A DNA stretch of 64,000 bases from Jannaschia sp. M317 (GTDB lineage: Bacteria > Pseudomonadota > Alphaproteobacteria > Rhodobacterales > Rhodobacteraceae). How positions within the stretch are numbered: position 1 is the stretch's first letter; each line of letters opens with the position of its first letter. The stretch covers positions 3,067,001 through 3,131,000 of the forward strand of contig NZ_CP081155.1 of the NCBI RefSeq assembly GCF_025141175.1, given 5' to 3'. Both the position numbers and the translations under genes were made by a program. Shown here piece after piece: positions 49,015-62,423 of this stretch. The notes under the pieces are model-generated. The model searched no databases. It saw only the letters and a list, made by a program, of their open reading frames with translations, and was not told the origin of the DNA.

Positions 49015-50958
49015 ATGATCGACACACCCCGTAAGACCGAACCCCCCACCCCCCACGTGACGGCGGCGCAATACGCCGACCGCTATGCCGCCTCGATCGC
49101 CGATCCGGAGGCATTCTGGGGCGCGGCGGGCCAGCGGCTGGACTGGATGACGCCCTACACCAAGGTCAAGGATGTCAGCTTTGCGCCGGGCAACGTGTCG
49201 ATCAAATGGTTCGAGGATGGGGTTCTGAACGTCTCGGCCAATTGCATCGACCGGCACCTGGACACGCGGGGCGATCAGACGGCGATCATCTGGGAACCGG
49301 ATGAGCCGACGGACGAAGCGCTGCACATCACCTACCGGGAGCTGCACGCGAACACCTGCCGGATGGCGAACGTCCTGAAGGGGTTGGGCGTGGGCAAAGG
49401 CGACCGGGTGGTTCTGTATCTGCCGATGATCCCGGAGGCCGCCTATGCGATGTTGGCCTGCGCGCGGATCGGGGCGATCCATTCCATCGTTTTCGCCGGG
49501 TTTTCACCCGATGCACTGGCGGCGCGGATCAACGGGTCCGAGGCCAAGGTCGTCATCACCGCCGACGAGGCCCCGCGCGGCGGGCGCAAGACCGCGTTGA
49601 AGTCTAACGCCGATGCGGCCCTGCTGCATTGCGACGAGGACGTGGTGTGCCTGGTCGTCAAGCGCACCGGCGGGCAGACGACCTGGACCGGGCGCGACCG
49701 CGACTATACCGCCCTGGCCGCCGAGGCCGCGCCCGTTTGCGACCCCGAACCGATGGGGGCCGAAGATCCGCTGTTCATCCTGTATACCTCCGGGTCGACC
49801 GGTCAGCCCAAGGGCGTTGTGCATACCTCGGGCGGGTATCTGACCTACGCGGCGATGACCCATGAGCTGGTCTTCGACTACCACGAGGGCGAGGTGTTCT
49901 GGTGCACCGCAGACGTCGGCTGGGTCACGGGGCACAGCTATATCGTCTATGGGCCGCTGGCCAACGGCGCGACCACGGTGATGTTCGAGGGTGTGCCGAC
50001 CTACCCGGACGCGGGCCGGTTCTGGCAGGTCTGCGAGAAATACGGCGTGGCGCAGTTCTATACCGCCCCCACCGCGATCCGCGCCTTGATGGCCAAGGGC
50101 GACGGGCCGGTGAAGGCCCATGACCTGTCGTCCCTGCGGGTGCTGGGCACGGTGGGCGAGCCGATCAACCCCGAAGCCTGGAACTGGTACAACGACGTTG
50201 TGGGCGGCGGGCGTTGTCCGATCGTCGACACCTGGTGGCAGACTGAGACCGGCGGCCACCTGCTGACCCCCCTGCCCTTTGCCACGGAGCTGAAGCCCGG
50301 CTCGGCGCAGCAGCCGTTCTTTGGCGTCGTGCCCAAGGTGCTGGACGCAACAACAGGCGCGGAAATCACCACGACCGAGGCGGAGGGCGTTCTGGTCCTG
50401 GCCGACAGCTGGCCCGGCCAGATGCGCACGATATGGGGCGATCACGAGCGGTTCGAGAAGACGTATTTCAGCGACTACAAGGGATATTACTTCACCGGTG
50501 ACGGCTGCCGCCGGGATGCGGATGGCGACTATTGGATCACCGGGCGGGTCGACGATGTCATCAACGTCTCGGGCCACCGCATGGGCACCGCCGAGGTTGA
50601 AAGCGCGCTGGTCGCCCATGCCAAGGTCGCCGAGGCGGCGGTCGTCGGCTATCCGCACGCGGTCAAGGGTCAGGGCATCTATGCCTATGTCACCCTGATG
50701 GGGGGCGAGGAACCGTCGGAGGACCTGCGCAAGGAGCTGTCGGACTGGGTCCGCAAGGAGATCGGCCCCATCGCCAAGCCGGACCTGATCCAATGGGCCC
50801 CGGGCCTGCCCAAGACGCGGTCGGGCAAGATCATGCGCCGCATCCTGCGCAAGATCGCCGAGGACGATTTCGGGGCCTTGGGCGACACCTCGACCCTGGC
50901 CGATCCGTCCGTGGTCGATGACCTGATCGAGAACCGCATGAACCGGGAGGTGGCGTGA
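49015..50958 (+). CDS. acs: Acetyl-CoA synthetase (AMP-forming)
   Basis: 647 residues, the family length. Acs joins acetate, ATP and CoA to acetyl-CoA, AMP and PPi. The adenylation signature is [20 protein letters not shown], with further core blocks [15 protein letters not shown] and [20 protein letters not shown]. The C-terminal [17 protein letters not shown] motif holds the lysine that is acetylated to shut the enzyme off in many bacteria. It is first in a plus-strand operon with a second adenylate kinase and a symporter. Confidence 0.96.
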   Translation: MIDTPRKTEPPTPHVTAAQYADRYAASIADPEAFWGAAGQRLDWMTPYTKVKDVSFAPGNVSIKWFEDGVLNVSANCIDRHLDTRGDQTAIIWEPDEPTDEALHITYRELHANTCRMANVLKGLGVGKGDRVVLYLPMIPEAAYAMLACARIGAIHSIVFAGFSPDALAARINGSEAKVVITADEAPRGGRKTALKSNADAALLHCDEDVVCLVVKRTGGQTTWTGRDRDYTALAAEAAPVCDPEPMGAEDPLFILYTSGSTGQPKGVVHTSGGYLTYAAMTHELVFDYHEGEVFWCTADVGWVTGHSYIVYGPLANGATTVMFEGVPTYPDAGRFWQVCEKYGVAQFYTAPTAIRALMAKGDGPVKAHDLSSLRVLGTVGEPINPEAWNWYNDVVGGGRCPIVDTWWQTETGGHLLTPLPFATELKPGSAQQPFFGVVPKVLDATTGAEITTTEAEGVLVLADSWPGQMRTIWGDHERFEKTYFSDYKGYYFTGDGCRRDADGDYWITGRVDDVINVSGHRMGTAEVESALVAHAKVAEAAVVGYPHAVKGQGIYAYVTLMGGEEPSEDLRKELSDWVRKEIGPIAKPDLIQWAPGLPKTRSGKIMRRILRKIAEDDFGALGDTSTLADPSVVDDLIENRMNREVA

Positions 50959-51644
50959 TGGACGGCTTCGTCAGCGCCGCCAAGGCCCCCGTCATCATCC
51001 TGCTTGGCCCGCCGGGGGCCGGCAAGGGCACCCAGGCCCGGATGTTGGAGACGCGGTTCGGGTTGATCCAGCTGTCGACCGGCGACCTGCTGCGCAAGGC
51101 CGTGGCCGACGGCACCGAGGCGGGACAGCTGGCCAAACCGATCATGGACTCCGGCGGGCTGGTCACGGACCGCATCGTCCTGGCGATTCTGCTGGAGCGG
51201 CTGGAGCAGCCCGATTGCGCCGGTGGCGTGGTGCTGGACGGATTCCCACGCACCACGGCCCAGGCCGAGGCGCTGGACGCCATGCTGGCGGCGCGCGGTC
51301 AGGAAATCGACGCTGCGATATCGCTGGATGTCGACGACGCGCGGATGGTGCAGCGCATCGCCGGGCGGTTCACCTGCGCGGGTTGTGGCGAAGGCTATCA
51401 CGAGGCGTTCAAGGCCCCGAAGGTCGCCGAGACCTGCGACCATTGCGGCGGGACCGAGATGCTGCGCCGTGCCGATGACAACGCCGCGACCGTGATGTCG
51501 CGGCTAGAGGCCTACCACGCCCAGACCGCCCCCCTGATCGAACACTACGCCGCGACCGGGGCCCTGCGCCGGGTCGATGCGATGGGCGAGATCGACGCCA
51601 TCGCCGAGGCGCTGGCCGAAATCGTGGCGGCACAGACGGCCTGA
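50958..51644 (+). CDS. Second adenylate kinase, overlapping acs
   Basis: 228 residues. P-loop [23 protein letters not shown]-site LSTGDLLRKAV, DGFPRTTAQAEALDA and a LID with a four-cysteine zinc knuckle (CAGCGEGYHE, CDHCGG). All catalytic blocks of adenylate kinase are intact. It is a paralogue of the secY-linked adk. Its ATG shares one base with the acs TGA (TGATG), and GGGAGG lies upstream, so it should be translated with Acs. A plausible job is recycling AMP made by Acs. An in-frame GTG three bases earlier is possible. Confidence 0.9.
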   Translation: MDGFVSAAKAPVIILLGPPGAGKGTQARMLETRFGLIQLSTGDLLRKAVADGTEAGQLAKPIMDSGGLVTDRIVLAILLERLEQPDCAGGVVLDGFPRTTAQAEALDAMLAARGQEIDAAISLDVDDARMVQRIAGRFTCAGCGEGYHEAFKAPKVAETCDHCGGTEMLRRADDNAATVMSRLEAYHAQTAPLIEHYAATGALRRVDAMGEIDAIAEALAEIVAAQTA

Positions 51645-51695
51645 CGCCCGCAAGGGCACCGCGAACGACCACATAACAACGGAGGAACGTCAAAA

Positions 51696-51986
51696 ATGGC
51701 GGAACAAGGGACAACAACCAAACCGGCGGGTGCCGCGGGGGACGGGGCCGGATACTGGGCCGCGAACATCCGCGTCATCACCTGGTCACTGGTCATCTGG
51801 GCGCTTTGCTCATTCGGATTCGGCATCCTGCTGCGCCCGTTGCTCAAGGGCATTTCGGTCGGGGGCACGGACCTGGGATTCTGGTTCGCGCAACAAGGCT
51901 CGATCCTGGTCTTTCTGGGTCTGATCTTTTTCTACGCCTGGCGGATGAACAAGCTGGACCGTGAATACGGCGTCGAGGAGGACTGA
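51696..51986 (+). CDS. DUF4212 small subunit of a sodium/solute symporter
   Basis: 96 residues with two membrane helices. YWAANIRVITWSLVIWALCS, the FGFGILL turn and LGFWFAQQGSILVFLGLIFF followed by YAWRMNKLDREYG match the DUF4212 family, which is found directly before a particular group of sodium/solute symporters and is thought to be their subunit. GGAGGAA lies before the ATG. The symporter starts three bases after its stop. Confidence 0.9.
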   Translation: MAEQGTTTKPAGAAGDGAGYWAANIRVITWSLVIWALCSFGFGILLRPLLKGISVGGTDLGFWFAQQGSILVFLGLIFFYAWRMNKLDREYGVEED

Positions 51987-51988
51987 TC

Positions 51989-53788
51989 ATGGACCAGTTT
52001 ACCCTGAACCTTTTGTTCGTGGGCGCGTCCTTCGCGCTCTATATCGGGATCGCCATCTGGGCGCGCGCGGGCTCCACCTCCGAGTTCTATGCGGCCGGGC
52101 GCGGCGTTCATCCCGTCACCAATGGCATGGCCACGGCGGCGGACTGGATGTCGGCTGCGTCCTTCATTTCGATGGCGGGTCTGATCGCCTTTACCGGCTA
52201 CGATAACTCCAGCTTCCTGATGGGCTGGACCGGCGGCTACGTCCTGCTGGCGCTTTTGCTGGCCCCCTACCTGCGCAAGTTCGGCAAGTTCACGGTGTCG
52301 GAATTCATCGGCGACCGGTTCTATTCCCCGACCGCGCGTCTGGTGGCGGTGATCTGCCTGATCGTCGCATCGACCACCTATGTCATCGGTCAGATGACCG
52401 GCGTCGGTGTCGCTTTTGGCCGGTTCCTGGAAATCTCCAACACCTCCGGGTTGCTGATCGGCGCCTGCGTGGTGTTCGCCTATGCGGTGTTCGGCGGCAT
52501 GAAGGGCGTGACCTATACGCAGGTGGCGCAATATGTCGTGCTGATCATGGCCTACACGATCCCGGCGGTCTTCATCTCGCTGCAACTGACGGGCACGCCG
52601 ATCCCGGCGCTGGGCCTGTTCGGGTCGGTCGAGGCATCGGGCGGCGAAGGGTCGGTCTATCTGCTGACTAAGCTTGACCAGATCGTCACCGACCTGGGCT
52701 TTGCCAGCTACACCGAGGCGCACAAGGACAACCTGAACATGGTTCTGTTCACGCTGTCTCTGATGATCGGCACGGCGGGTCTGCCCCATGTCATCATGCG
52801 CTTCTTCACCGTGCCGAAGGTGTCGGACGCCCGCTGGTCGGCTGGCTGGGCGCTGGTGTTCATCGCGCTGCTCTACCTGACGGCCCCGGCTGTCGGCGCC
52901 ATGGCGCGGCTGAACATCACCGATCTGATGTGGCCGGGTGGGACAGATGGTCAGGCCGTTTCGGTCGAAACCATCGAAACCGCGCCCGAATACAACTGGA
53001 TGCTGACCTGGCAGAAGACCGGTCTGCTGGACTGGGAAGACAAGAACGGCGACGGCCGCATCCAGTACTACAACGATGCGTCCGACGCGATGGCCGAGAA
53101 GGCCGCGGCGAACGGTTGGACCGGCAATGAGCTGACCAACTTCAACCGCGACATCCTGGTGCTGGCCAACCCCGAGATCGCCAACCTGCCGGGTTGGGTC
53201 ATCGGTCTGGTGGCGGCGGGTGGCCTGGCGGCGGCCCTGTCCACGGCGGCGGGCCTGTTGCTGGCAATCTCGTCGGCGGTGTCCCACGACCTGCTCAAGG
53301 GTCAGTTGACGCCCAACATGTCCGAGAAGTCAGAGTTGATGTCGGCCCGGATTGCCATGGCGGTCGCCATCGCGGTGGCGACGTTCCTGGGCCTCAACCC
53401 CCCTGGGTTCGCGGCGCAGACCGTGGCGCTGGCCTTTGGTCTGGCGGCGGCGTCGATCTTCCCGGCGCTGATGATGGGGATCTTCTCCAAGCGGGTGAAC
53501 AACGTGGGCGCGGTGTCCGGCATGCTGTCGGGTCTGCTGTTCACGCTGATCTACATCTTCCTGCACAAGGGATGGTTCTTCGTCGCTGGCACCAACTCCT
53601 TCCCTGACACGGTCGACGGCAGCCTGTTCGGCATCCAGTCGACGGCCATCGGTGCGGTGGGTGCCTTGATCAACTTCGCCGTGGCCTACGCGGTGTCGTT
53701 GTCGACGGCGGACACCCCGCAGGAGATCAAGGACCTTGTCGAAAGCGTCCGCGTCCCCGCCGGGGCCGGTGCCGCGGTCGACCACTGA
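51989..53788 (+). CDS. Sodium/solute symporter, acetate-permease-like (DUF4212-linked)
   Basis: 599 residues with about 13 membrane helices. Early blocks are EFYAAGRGVHPVTNGMATAA and DWMSAASFISMAGLIAFTGY, as in ActP-type symporters. VLIMAYTIPAVFISLQL and GTAGLPHVIMRFFTVPKVSD lie further on. An inserted hydrophilic stretch (about 312-395, with WEDKNGDGRIQYYNDASDAM) is characteristic of the DUF4212-linked subgroup. Placement behind acs suggests uptake of acetate or another short monocarboxylate; that is inference. Confidence 0.9.
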   Translation: MDQFTLNLLFVGASFALYIGIAIWARAGSTSEFYAAGRGVHPVTNGMATAADWMSAASFISMAGLIAFTGYDNSSFLMGWTGGYVLLALLLAPYLRKFGKFTVSEFIGDRFYSPTARLVAVICLIVASTTYVIGQMTGVGVAFGRFLEISNTSGLLIGACVVFAYAVFGGMKGVTYTQVAQYVVLIMAYTIPAVFISLQLTGTPIPALGLFGSVEASGGEGSVYLLTKLDQIVTDLGFASYTEAHKDNLNMVLFTLSLMIGTAGLPHVIMRFFTVPKVSDARWSAGWALVFIALLYLTAPAVGAMARLNITDLMWPGGTDGQAVSVETIETAPEYNWMLTWQKTGLLDWEDKNGDGRIQYYNDASDAMAEKAAANGWTGNELTNFNRDILVLANPEIANLPGWVIGLVAAGGLAAALSTAAGLLLAISSAVSHDLLKGQLTPNMSEKSELMSARIAMAVAIAVATFLGLNPPGFAAQTVALAFGLAAASIFPALMMGIFSKRVNNVGAVSGMLSGLLFTLIYIFLHKGWFFVAGTNSFPDTVDGSLFGIQSTAIGAVGALINFAVAYAVSLSTADTPQEIKDLVESVRVPAGAGAAVDH

Positions 53789-53891
53789 TCCCTCGGGCGG
53801 ACCGGGGGTCTCTCCCCTCTCGGTCCGCTTCACCTGGCCCTGCCCTTTCCCTGGGGGTGGGGCCATCTTTTTCCCCGAAGGAGGGTCCGCC

Positions 53892-55709
53892 ATGACCGTC
53901 GATGCGCTTGCCTTCCTGTCGCGCCTGCATCCCTACGACGCCCTGTCCGACGCGGTGCGCCGCGACATTGTCGCCCGTGCCCGCGTGGTACGTGTGGCCG
54001 CCGGGGGCCCGGTCTATGAGCACGGCGCCATCCTGGACGGTCTGTATGTGATCGCCACCGGCCAGGTGCGGGTACGCGATGCTAGGGGCGCGGTGCTGTC
54101 GCTGCTGTCGCCGGGGAATTCCCTGGGCGAGCGGGGGCTGCTGGCCGAAGGGCGGGCCGTGACCTCTGCCGAGGCGGTGGGGGACAGCACCCTGCTGATC
54201 CTGCCCACCGATCTGTTTCATTCGCTGCGCCAGGCGCAGCCCGCCTTCCGCCGTTTTTTCGACCGCAGTCGCGGCGCGGCGCAGACCCGGCCCAGCAGCC
54301 TGTCGGAGGTGCGGGCCACCAGCCTGATGGCTGCAAACCCCGTGACCTGCACGCCCGAGACGTCGGTTTGCGACGCGGCCCGCCGGATGCGGGACCACCA
54401 CATTTCCTGCCTGTGCGTTCTGGAGGGGGGGCGTTTGGCCGGCCTCGTGACCCTGCGCGACCTTGTGGGCAAGGCCCTGGCCGAGCGTCTGCCGGGGGAC
54501 ACGCCGATCGCGCGGATCATGACGCCCGATCCGCGCACCCTGCCGCCCGAGGCGACCGGGTCCGACGTGCTGCACCTGATGGCGGAGCATCGGCTGGGTC
54601 ATCTGCCCGTCGTATCGGGTGGCGCGCTGCTGGGCATCGTCACGCAGACCGACCTGACCGCGTTTCAATCCGCGACCTCTGCGGGGTTGGTGGGCGAAGC
54701 GGCGCGGGCGGCGGACGTGCCCGCGCTGGCCGCCGCCTGCGCGCGCATTCCGCAGATGCTGGCGCAACTGGTCGGGGCGGGACATCGCCACGACAGCGTC
54801 ACCCGCGCCGTGACCGATGTGGCCGACGTGGTGACCCGCCGCCTGCTGAGCCTGGCGCAGGAGACGCTGGGCCCGCCGCCCGCGCGCTATCTCTGGGCGG
54901 CCTGCGGCAGCCAGGGGCGGCAGGAACAGACCGGCGTGTCGGACCAGGACAACGTGCTGATTCTGGAGGATGGGCTGGATGAACGCGCGCTGCGCTATTT
55001 CGCGCAACTGGCGACCTTTGTCTGCGACGGGCTGAACGCCTGTGGCTACGTCTATTGCCCCGGCGACATGATGGCCACGAACCCGCGTTGGTGTCAGCCG
55101 GTGTCGGTCTGGCGCGACTATTTCGCCCATTGGATCGCCAACCCCTCGAAAGAGGCGCAGATGCTGGCCTCGGTCATGTTCGACCTGCGCCCCATCGGCG
55201 GGGATGCGACCCTGTGGGACGGGTTGCAGAAGGACACCTTGGCGCAGGCGGCGGGCAATTCGATCTTTACCGCGCATATGGCGTCCAACGCGTTGACGCA
55301 TGGCACGCCCTTGGGCCTGCTGCGCGGCTTTGCCACCATCCGGTCGGGCGACCACCGCGACACCATCGACATGAAGCATTCCGGTGTTGTCCCCGTCGTG
55401 GACCTGGGCCGGATGTATGCCCTGCAGGGCAAGCTGGAGGCGGTGAACACCCGCGCCCGGTTGGACGGCGCGCTGACGGCAGGGATCGTCAGTCCGGGGG
55501 GCGGGCGCGACCTGCTGGATGCCTACGACCTGGTGGCGGACACCCGCCTGCGGCATCAGGCGGACCAGATCCGTGACGGGCAGGCACCCGACAACTTTCT
55601 GCCCCCTGCCCGGCTGTCGGATTTTGAGCGCAGCCACCTGCGCAACGCCTTTGTCGTGATCAAGACCATGCAAGCGGCGCTGATGCAGGGGCGTGGTATA
55701 CTTGGGTAA
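53892..55709 (+). CDS. Cyclic-nucleotide-binding, CBS and DUF294 nucleotidyltransferase-like protein
   Basis: 605 residues in four parts. A cyclic-nucleotide-binding-like domain lies at about 10-125 (VAAGGPVYEHGAILDGLYVI, LSPGNSLGERGLLAEGR). A CBS pair lies at about 145-265 (LMAANPVTCTPETSVCDAAR, IMTPDPRTLPPEA). A DUF294 nucleotidyltransferase domain follows, with WAACGSQGRQEQTGVSDQDN near residue 335, and a helical substrate-binding domain runs from about 470 to the end. The family is usually found near DUF4212-type symporters and DnaQ-like exonucleases, as here, so a role in controlling the transporter or acetate response is likely. Nothing is known of its reaction here. Confidence 0.85.
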   Translation: MTVDALAFLSRLHPYDALSDAVRRDIVARARVVRVAAGGPVYEHGAILDGLYVIATGQVRVRDARGAVLSLLSPGNSLGERGLLAEGRAVTSAEAVGDSTLLILPTDLFHSLRQAQPAFRRFFDRSRGAAQTRPSSLSEVRATSLMAANPVTCTPETSVCDAARRMRDHHISCLCVLEGGRLAGLVTLRDLVGKALAERLPGDTPIARIMTPDPRTLPPEATGSDVLHLMAEHRLGHLPVVSGGALLGIVTQTDLTAFQSATSAGLVGEAARAADVPALAAACARIPQMLAQLVGAGHRHDSVTRAVTDVADVVTRRLLSLAQETLGPPPARYLWAACGSQGRQEQTGVSDQDNVLILEDGLDERALRYFAQLATFVCDGLNACGYVYCPGDMMATNPRWCQPVSVWRDYFAHWIANPSKEAQMLASVMFDLRPIGGDATLWDGLQKDTLAQAAGNSIFTAHMASNALTHGTPLGLLRGFATIRSGDHRDTIDMKHSGVVPVVDLGRMYALQGKLEAVNTRARLDGALTAGIVSPGGGRDLLDAYDLVADTRLRHQADQIRDGQAPDNFLPPARLSDFERSHLRNAFVVIKTMQAALMQGRGILG

Positions 55710-55740
55710 GCCATGACGAACCAATGGGAGGAGGAACCCG

Positions 55741-56262
55741 ATGTTCTTTGAATTGATCGGCGTGATCGTCGCCGGGGCCGCCGTGGCCCTGATCGTCTGG
55801 GCCATCACCCGGACCCTGAAGGGACGCTTGCCGAAATGGCTGATCCCCGCCTCGGCGGGGGGCGCGATGCTGATTGCGACGGTATCGATGGAATACGGCT
55901 GGTTCGCGCGCACCTCGGCCACGATGCCTGCGGGCCTGGTGGTGGCCGAAACCATCGAGGCACCGTCGCCCCTGCGTCCCTGGACCCTGGTCTGGCCCTA
56001 CGTCAGCCGATTTGTCGCGGTCGACCGTGCCAGCCTGCGGACCCATGACGGACAGCCCGATCAACGGATCATGGACCTGGTGTTCTACGGCCGGTGGGCG
56101 CGGACAGCCAAGGTGCCGATGCTGTTCGACTGCGCCGGGCTGCGGTGGGCGGATATCGCCGACGGGGTGGATTTTGCCGCCGACGGGGCGGTCACCGGGG
56201 CGGCCTGGTTATCGGTTGCGGCGGACGACCCGGTTCTGACCACTGCCTGCGCCGAGGCGTGA
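55741..56262 (+). CDS. Membrane-anchored protein of unknown function
   Basis: 173 residues. Two hydrophobic segments lie at about 5-23 (LIGVIVAGAAVALIVWAIT) and 37-52 (LIPASAGGAMLIATVS). A soluble part follows with no family I recognise (WTLVWPYVSRFVAVDRASLR near 80-100). It sits 31 bases after the DUF294 gene and one base before the exonuclease gene, so it belongs to the same operon. The start has GGGAGGAGG upstream. Confidence 0.7.
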   Translation: MFFELIGVIVAGAAVALIVWAITRTLKGRLPKWLIPASAGGAMLIATVSMEYGWFARTSATMPAGLVVAETIEAPSPLRPWTLVWPYVSRFVAVDRASLRTHDGQPDQRIMDLVFYGRWARTAKVPMLFDCAGLRWADIADGVDFAADGAVTGAAWLSVAADDPVLTTACAEA

Positions 56263-56263
56263 C

Positions 56264-57634
56264 ATGGGCCGCCTGAACCTGCGGTTGCGGGTATTCCTGT
56301 TCTTCGCGCTGATGGCGTTTGGCGGCTGGGCCGTGGTGCTGGGCGCGCTCTGGCTGGGGTATCGGCAATCGGGGGGGATCGTGTCGGGCTATGTCACGGC
56401 AGGGATCGTGGCGGGGTTCGGGTTGCTCGCGCTGAGCGTTTTTGTCTGGCGGCTGTTCGATGAACACGTGTCCAAGGCGGTGGACCGTCTGGCCGCCGTC
56501 TTTCGGCTGGGGGCCGCGGGCGGGCCTGCGCTGGACGACGGCGCGGCGCGCTATCTGGGCGATCTGGGCCCGGCGGCGCGCGCGCTGCGCGACAGGCTCG
56601 ACGCGGCCGATACCGCAACCGGGGCCGTGGTTGCCGCCCGGACCGAGGGGTTGGAGCGGCAGCGCGCGCAACTGTTGCGCATCCTGTCGGACATCCCGGT
56701 GGCGGTGATCGTCGCGACGCAGGACCACCAGATCGCGCTTTATGACGGGCAAGCAGCAGCCCTGATGGCGCAGGAGGGGCCGGTGCGTCTGGATGGGTCG
56801 GTCTTCGACTATCTGGACGAAGCCGACCTGCGCGCGGCGCTGACGTCGGTCGGAACATCTGCCCGGGTGCCGGTAACGATCCGGGGGCGGTCCGGGGGGA
56901 CCTATGCGGGACACCTGCGGGTGTTCGACGGCGACGGCTATGTCGTCATGTTGGAGCCGTTGGACGCGGGCGCGGCGCGGCCCATTGTCTACGATTTCGA
57001 CCTGATGGATCGGGTTCGGCCCGGCGACCCCGAAGAGACGCCGCTGCGCGAGTTGTCCTTCGTCGTCTTTGACAGCGAGACGACCGGCCTGAACCCACAG
57101 GCCGACGCCGTCGTGCAGCTGGGCGCGGTGCGCGTGGTCAACGGGCGGATCATCCGGTCCGAGACGTTCGAGACATTGGTGGACCCGAAACGCCCGATCC
57201 CCGCCGCCGCGACGCGCGTGCATGGGATCGACGACGCGATGGTGGCCGGGGCGCTGTCGTTTCCGACGGCGCGGGCGGCGTTCCATGCCTTTGCAAAGGG
57301 GGCGGTGATCGTGGCCCACAACGCCCCGTTCGACATGGCGTTCCTGCACGCCGTCAAGACCGGGATGCGGTTCGACAACCCGGTTCTGGACACGGTGCAC
57401 CTGTCGGCCATCGTGTTCGGCGGTGCGGCGGATCATACGCTGGATGCGATCTGCGACAGGTTGGGGATCATCCTGCCGGAGGAGGTACGGCACACGGCCC
57501 TGGGCGATGCCATGGCCACAGCAGAAGCCTTTGTCGCGATGCTGCCGGTTCTGGAGGCGAAGGGCCTGACCACCTTTGGACAGGTCCGGGCAGAGATGCG
57601 CAGGCATGCGCGCATCCTGAAGGTACAGGACTAG
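56264..57634 (+). CDS. Membrane-anchored DnaQ-like 3'-5' exonuclease
   Basis: 456 residues. Two membrane helices lie at about 10-28 and 42-62. A linking region follows, with a PAS-like stretch (about 145-235). The C-terminal exonuclease domain is of the DEDDh type: VVFDSETTGLNPQADAVVQL, then VIVAHNAPFDMAFLHAV and RHTALGDAMATAEAFVAML. The catalytic acids are present, so it should be active. DnaQ domains with a membrane anchor and sensor are rare; this operon type pairs it with DUF294. It may degrade a signalling nucleotide or RNA near the membrane, which is a guess. Confidence 0.87.
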   Translation: MGRLNLRLRVFLFFALMAFGGWAVVLGALWLGYRQSGGIVSGYVTAGIVAGFGLLALSVFVWRLFDEHVSKAVDRLAAVFRLGAAGGPALDDGAARYLGDLGPAARALRDRLDAADTATGAVVAARTEGLERQRAQLLRILSDIPVAVIVATQDHQIALYDGQAAALMAQEGPVRLDGSVFDYLDEADLRAALTSVGTSARVPVTIRGRSGGTYAGHLRVFDGDGYVVMLEPLDAGAARPIVYDFDLMDRVRPGDPEETPLRELSFVVFDSETTGLNPQADAVVQLGAVRVVNGRIIRSETFETLVDPKRPIPAAATRVHGIDDAMVAGALSFPTARAAFHAFAKGAVIVAHNAPFDMAFLHAVKTGMRFDNPVLDTVHLSAIVFGGAADHTLDAICDRLGIILPEEVRHTALGDAMATAEAFVAMLPVLEAKGLTTFGQVRAEMRRHARILKVQD

Positions 57635-57999
57635 CGGTTCCGGTCGAACTGGGTCGCGCCGGGCACCGGGCGCAGCCAGCTTTCGCGGCGGATCGTCCAG
57701 AGTTCATAGGTTGGCGCGAATTGATCCGGTGCATCCAGGGCACCCAGATGCAGATCCACCTCGGTGCCCGAGACGGCGAAGACCGAGCTTCCGCAGGTGG
57801 CGCAGACGTGGCGTCCGTCGTGGGCGCGGGTCTTGCCGGTGATCGCGACGGCGCTGCCCCGGAAGACGGCCGCCGCGAAGAACGGCGCGCCGTGGTGTTT
57901 GCGGCAATCGAGACAATGGCACAGCCCGACACGGTCGGGTGCCCCCGTCGCGGTGATCCGCACGGCCCCGCATTGGCACCCACCTGTCACCAGACCCAT
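57631..57999 (-). CDS. GFA/CENP-V family zinc protein
   Basis: 122 residues. GGCQCGAVRI, LCHCLDCRKHHGAPFF and VCATCGSSVF give the four-cysteine plus CHC pattern of the glutathione-dependent formaldehyde-activating (GFA) family. Many members have no tested activity. It overlaps the exonuclease stop by four bases on the opposite strand. A distant relative with a longer tail lies at 906-1487. Confidence 0.85.
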   Translation of the reverse strand: MGLVTGGCQCGAVRITATGAPDRVGLCHCLDCRKHHGAPFFAAAVFRGSAVAITGKTRAHDGRHVCATCGSSVFAVSGTEVDLHLGALDAPDQFAPTYELWTIRRESWLRPVPGATQFDRNR

Positions 58000-58044
58000 T
58001 TTTCGTCCCCCCGGCGGATAGCTTAGAGCGGCGCATCAAAAGGC

Positions 58045-58080
58045 AAAAGGCCCCGCCGGATCGCTCCGACGGGGCCTTTT
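58045..58080. terminator. Terminator of the rpoBC operon
   Basis: AAAAGGCCCCG / CGGGGCCTTTT outer stem, with CCGGA / TCCGA inside, and Ts on both sides. It lies 17 bases past the rpoC stop. Confidence 0.88.
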
Positions 58081-58096
58081 GAGGATCGGTTCGGGA

Positions 58097-62341
<4,245 letters not shown>

Positions 62342-62423
62342 TTGGTAACCTTTTGAAAAGGGGCGCGAAGGGAGGCGGTGGGCATGGCGATGCCCACCTG
62401 ACGAGCGATGGTCCGGGTGACCG

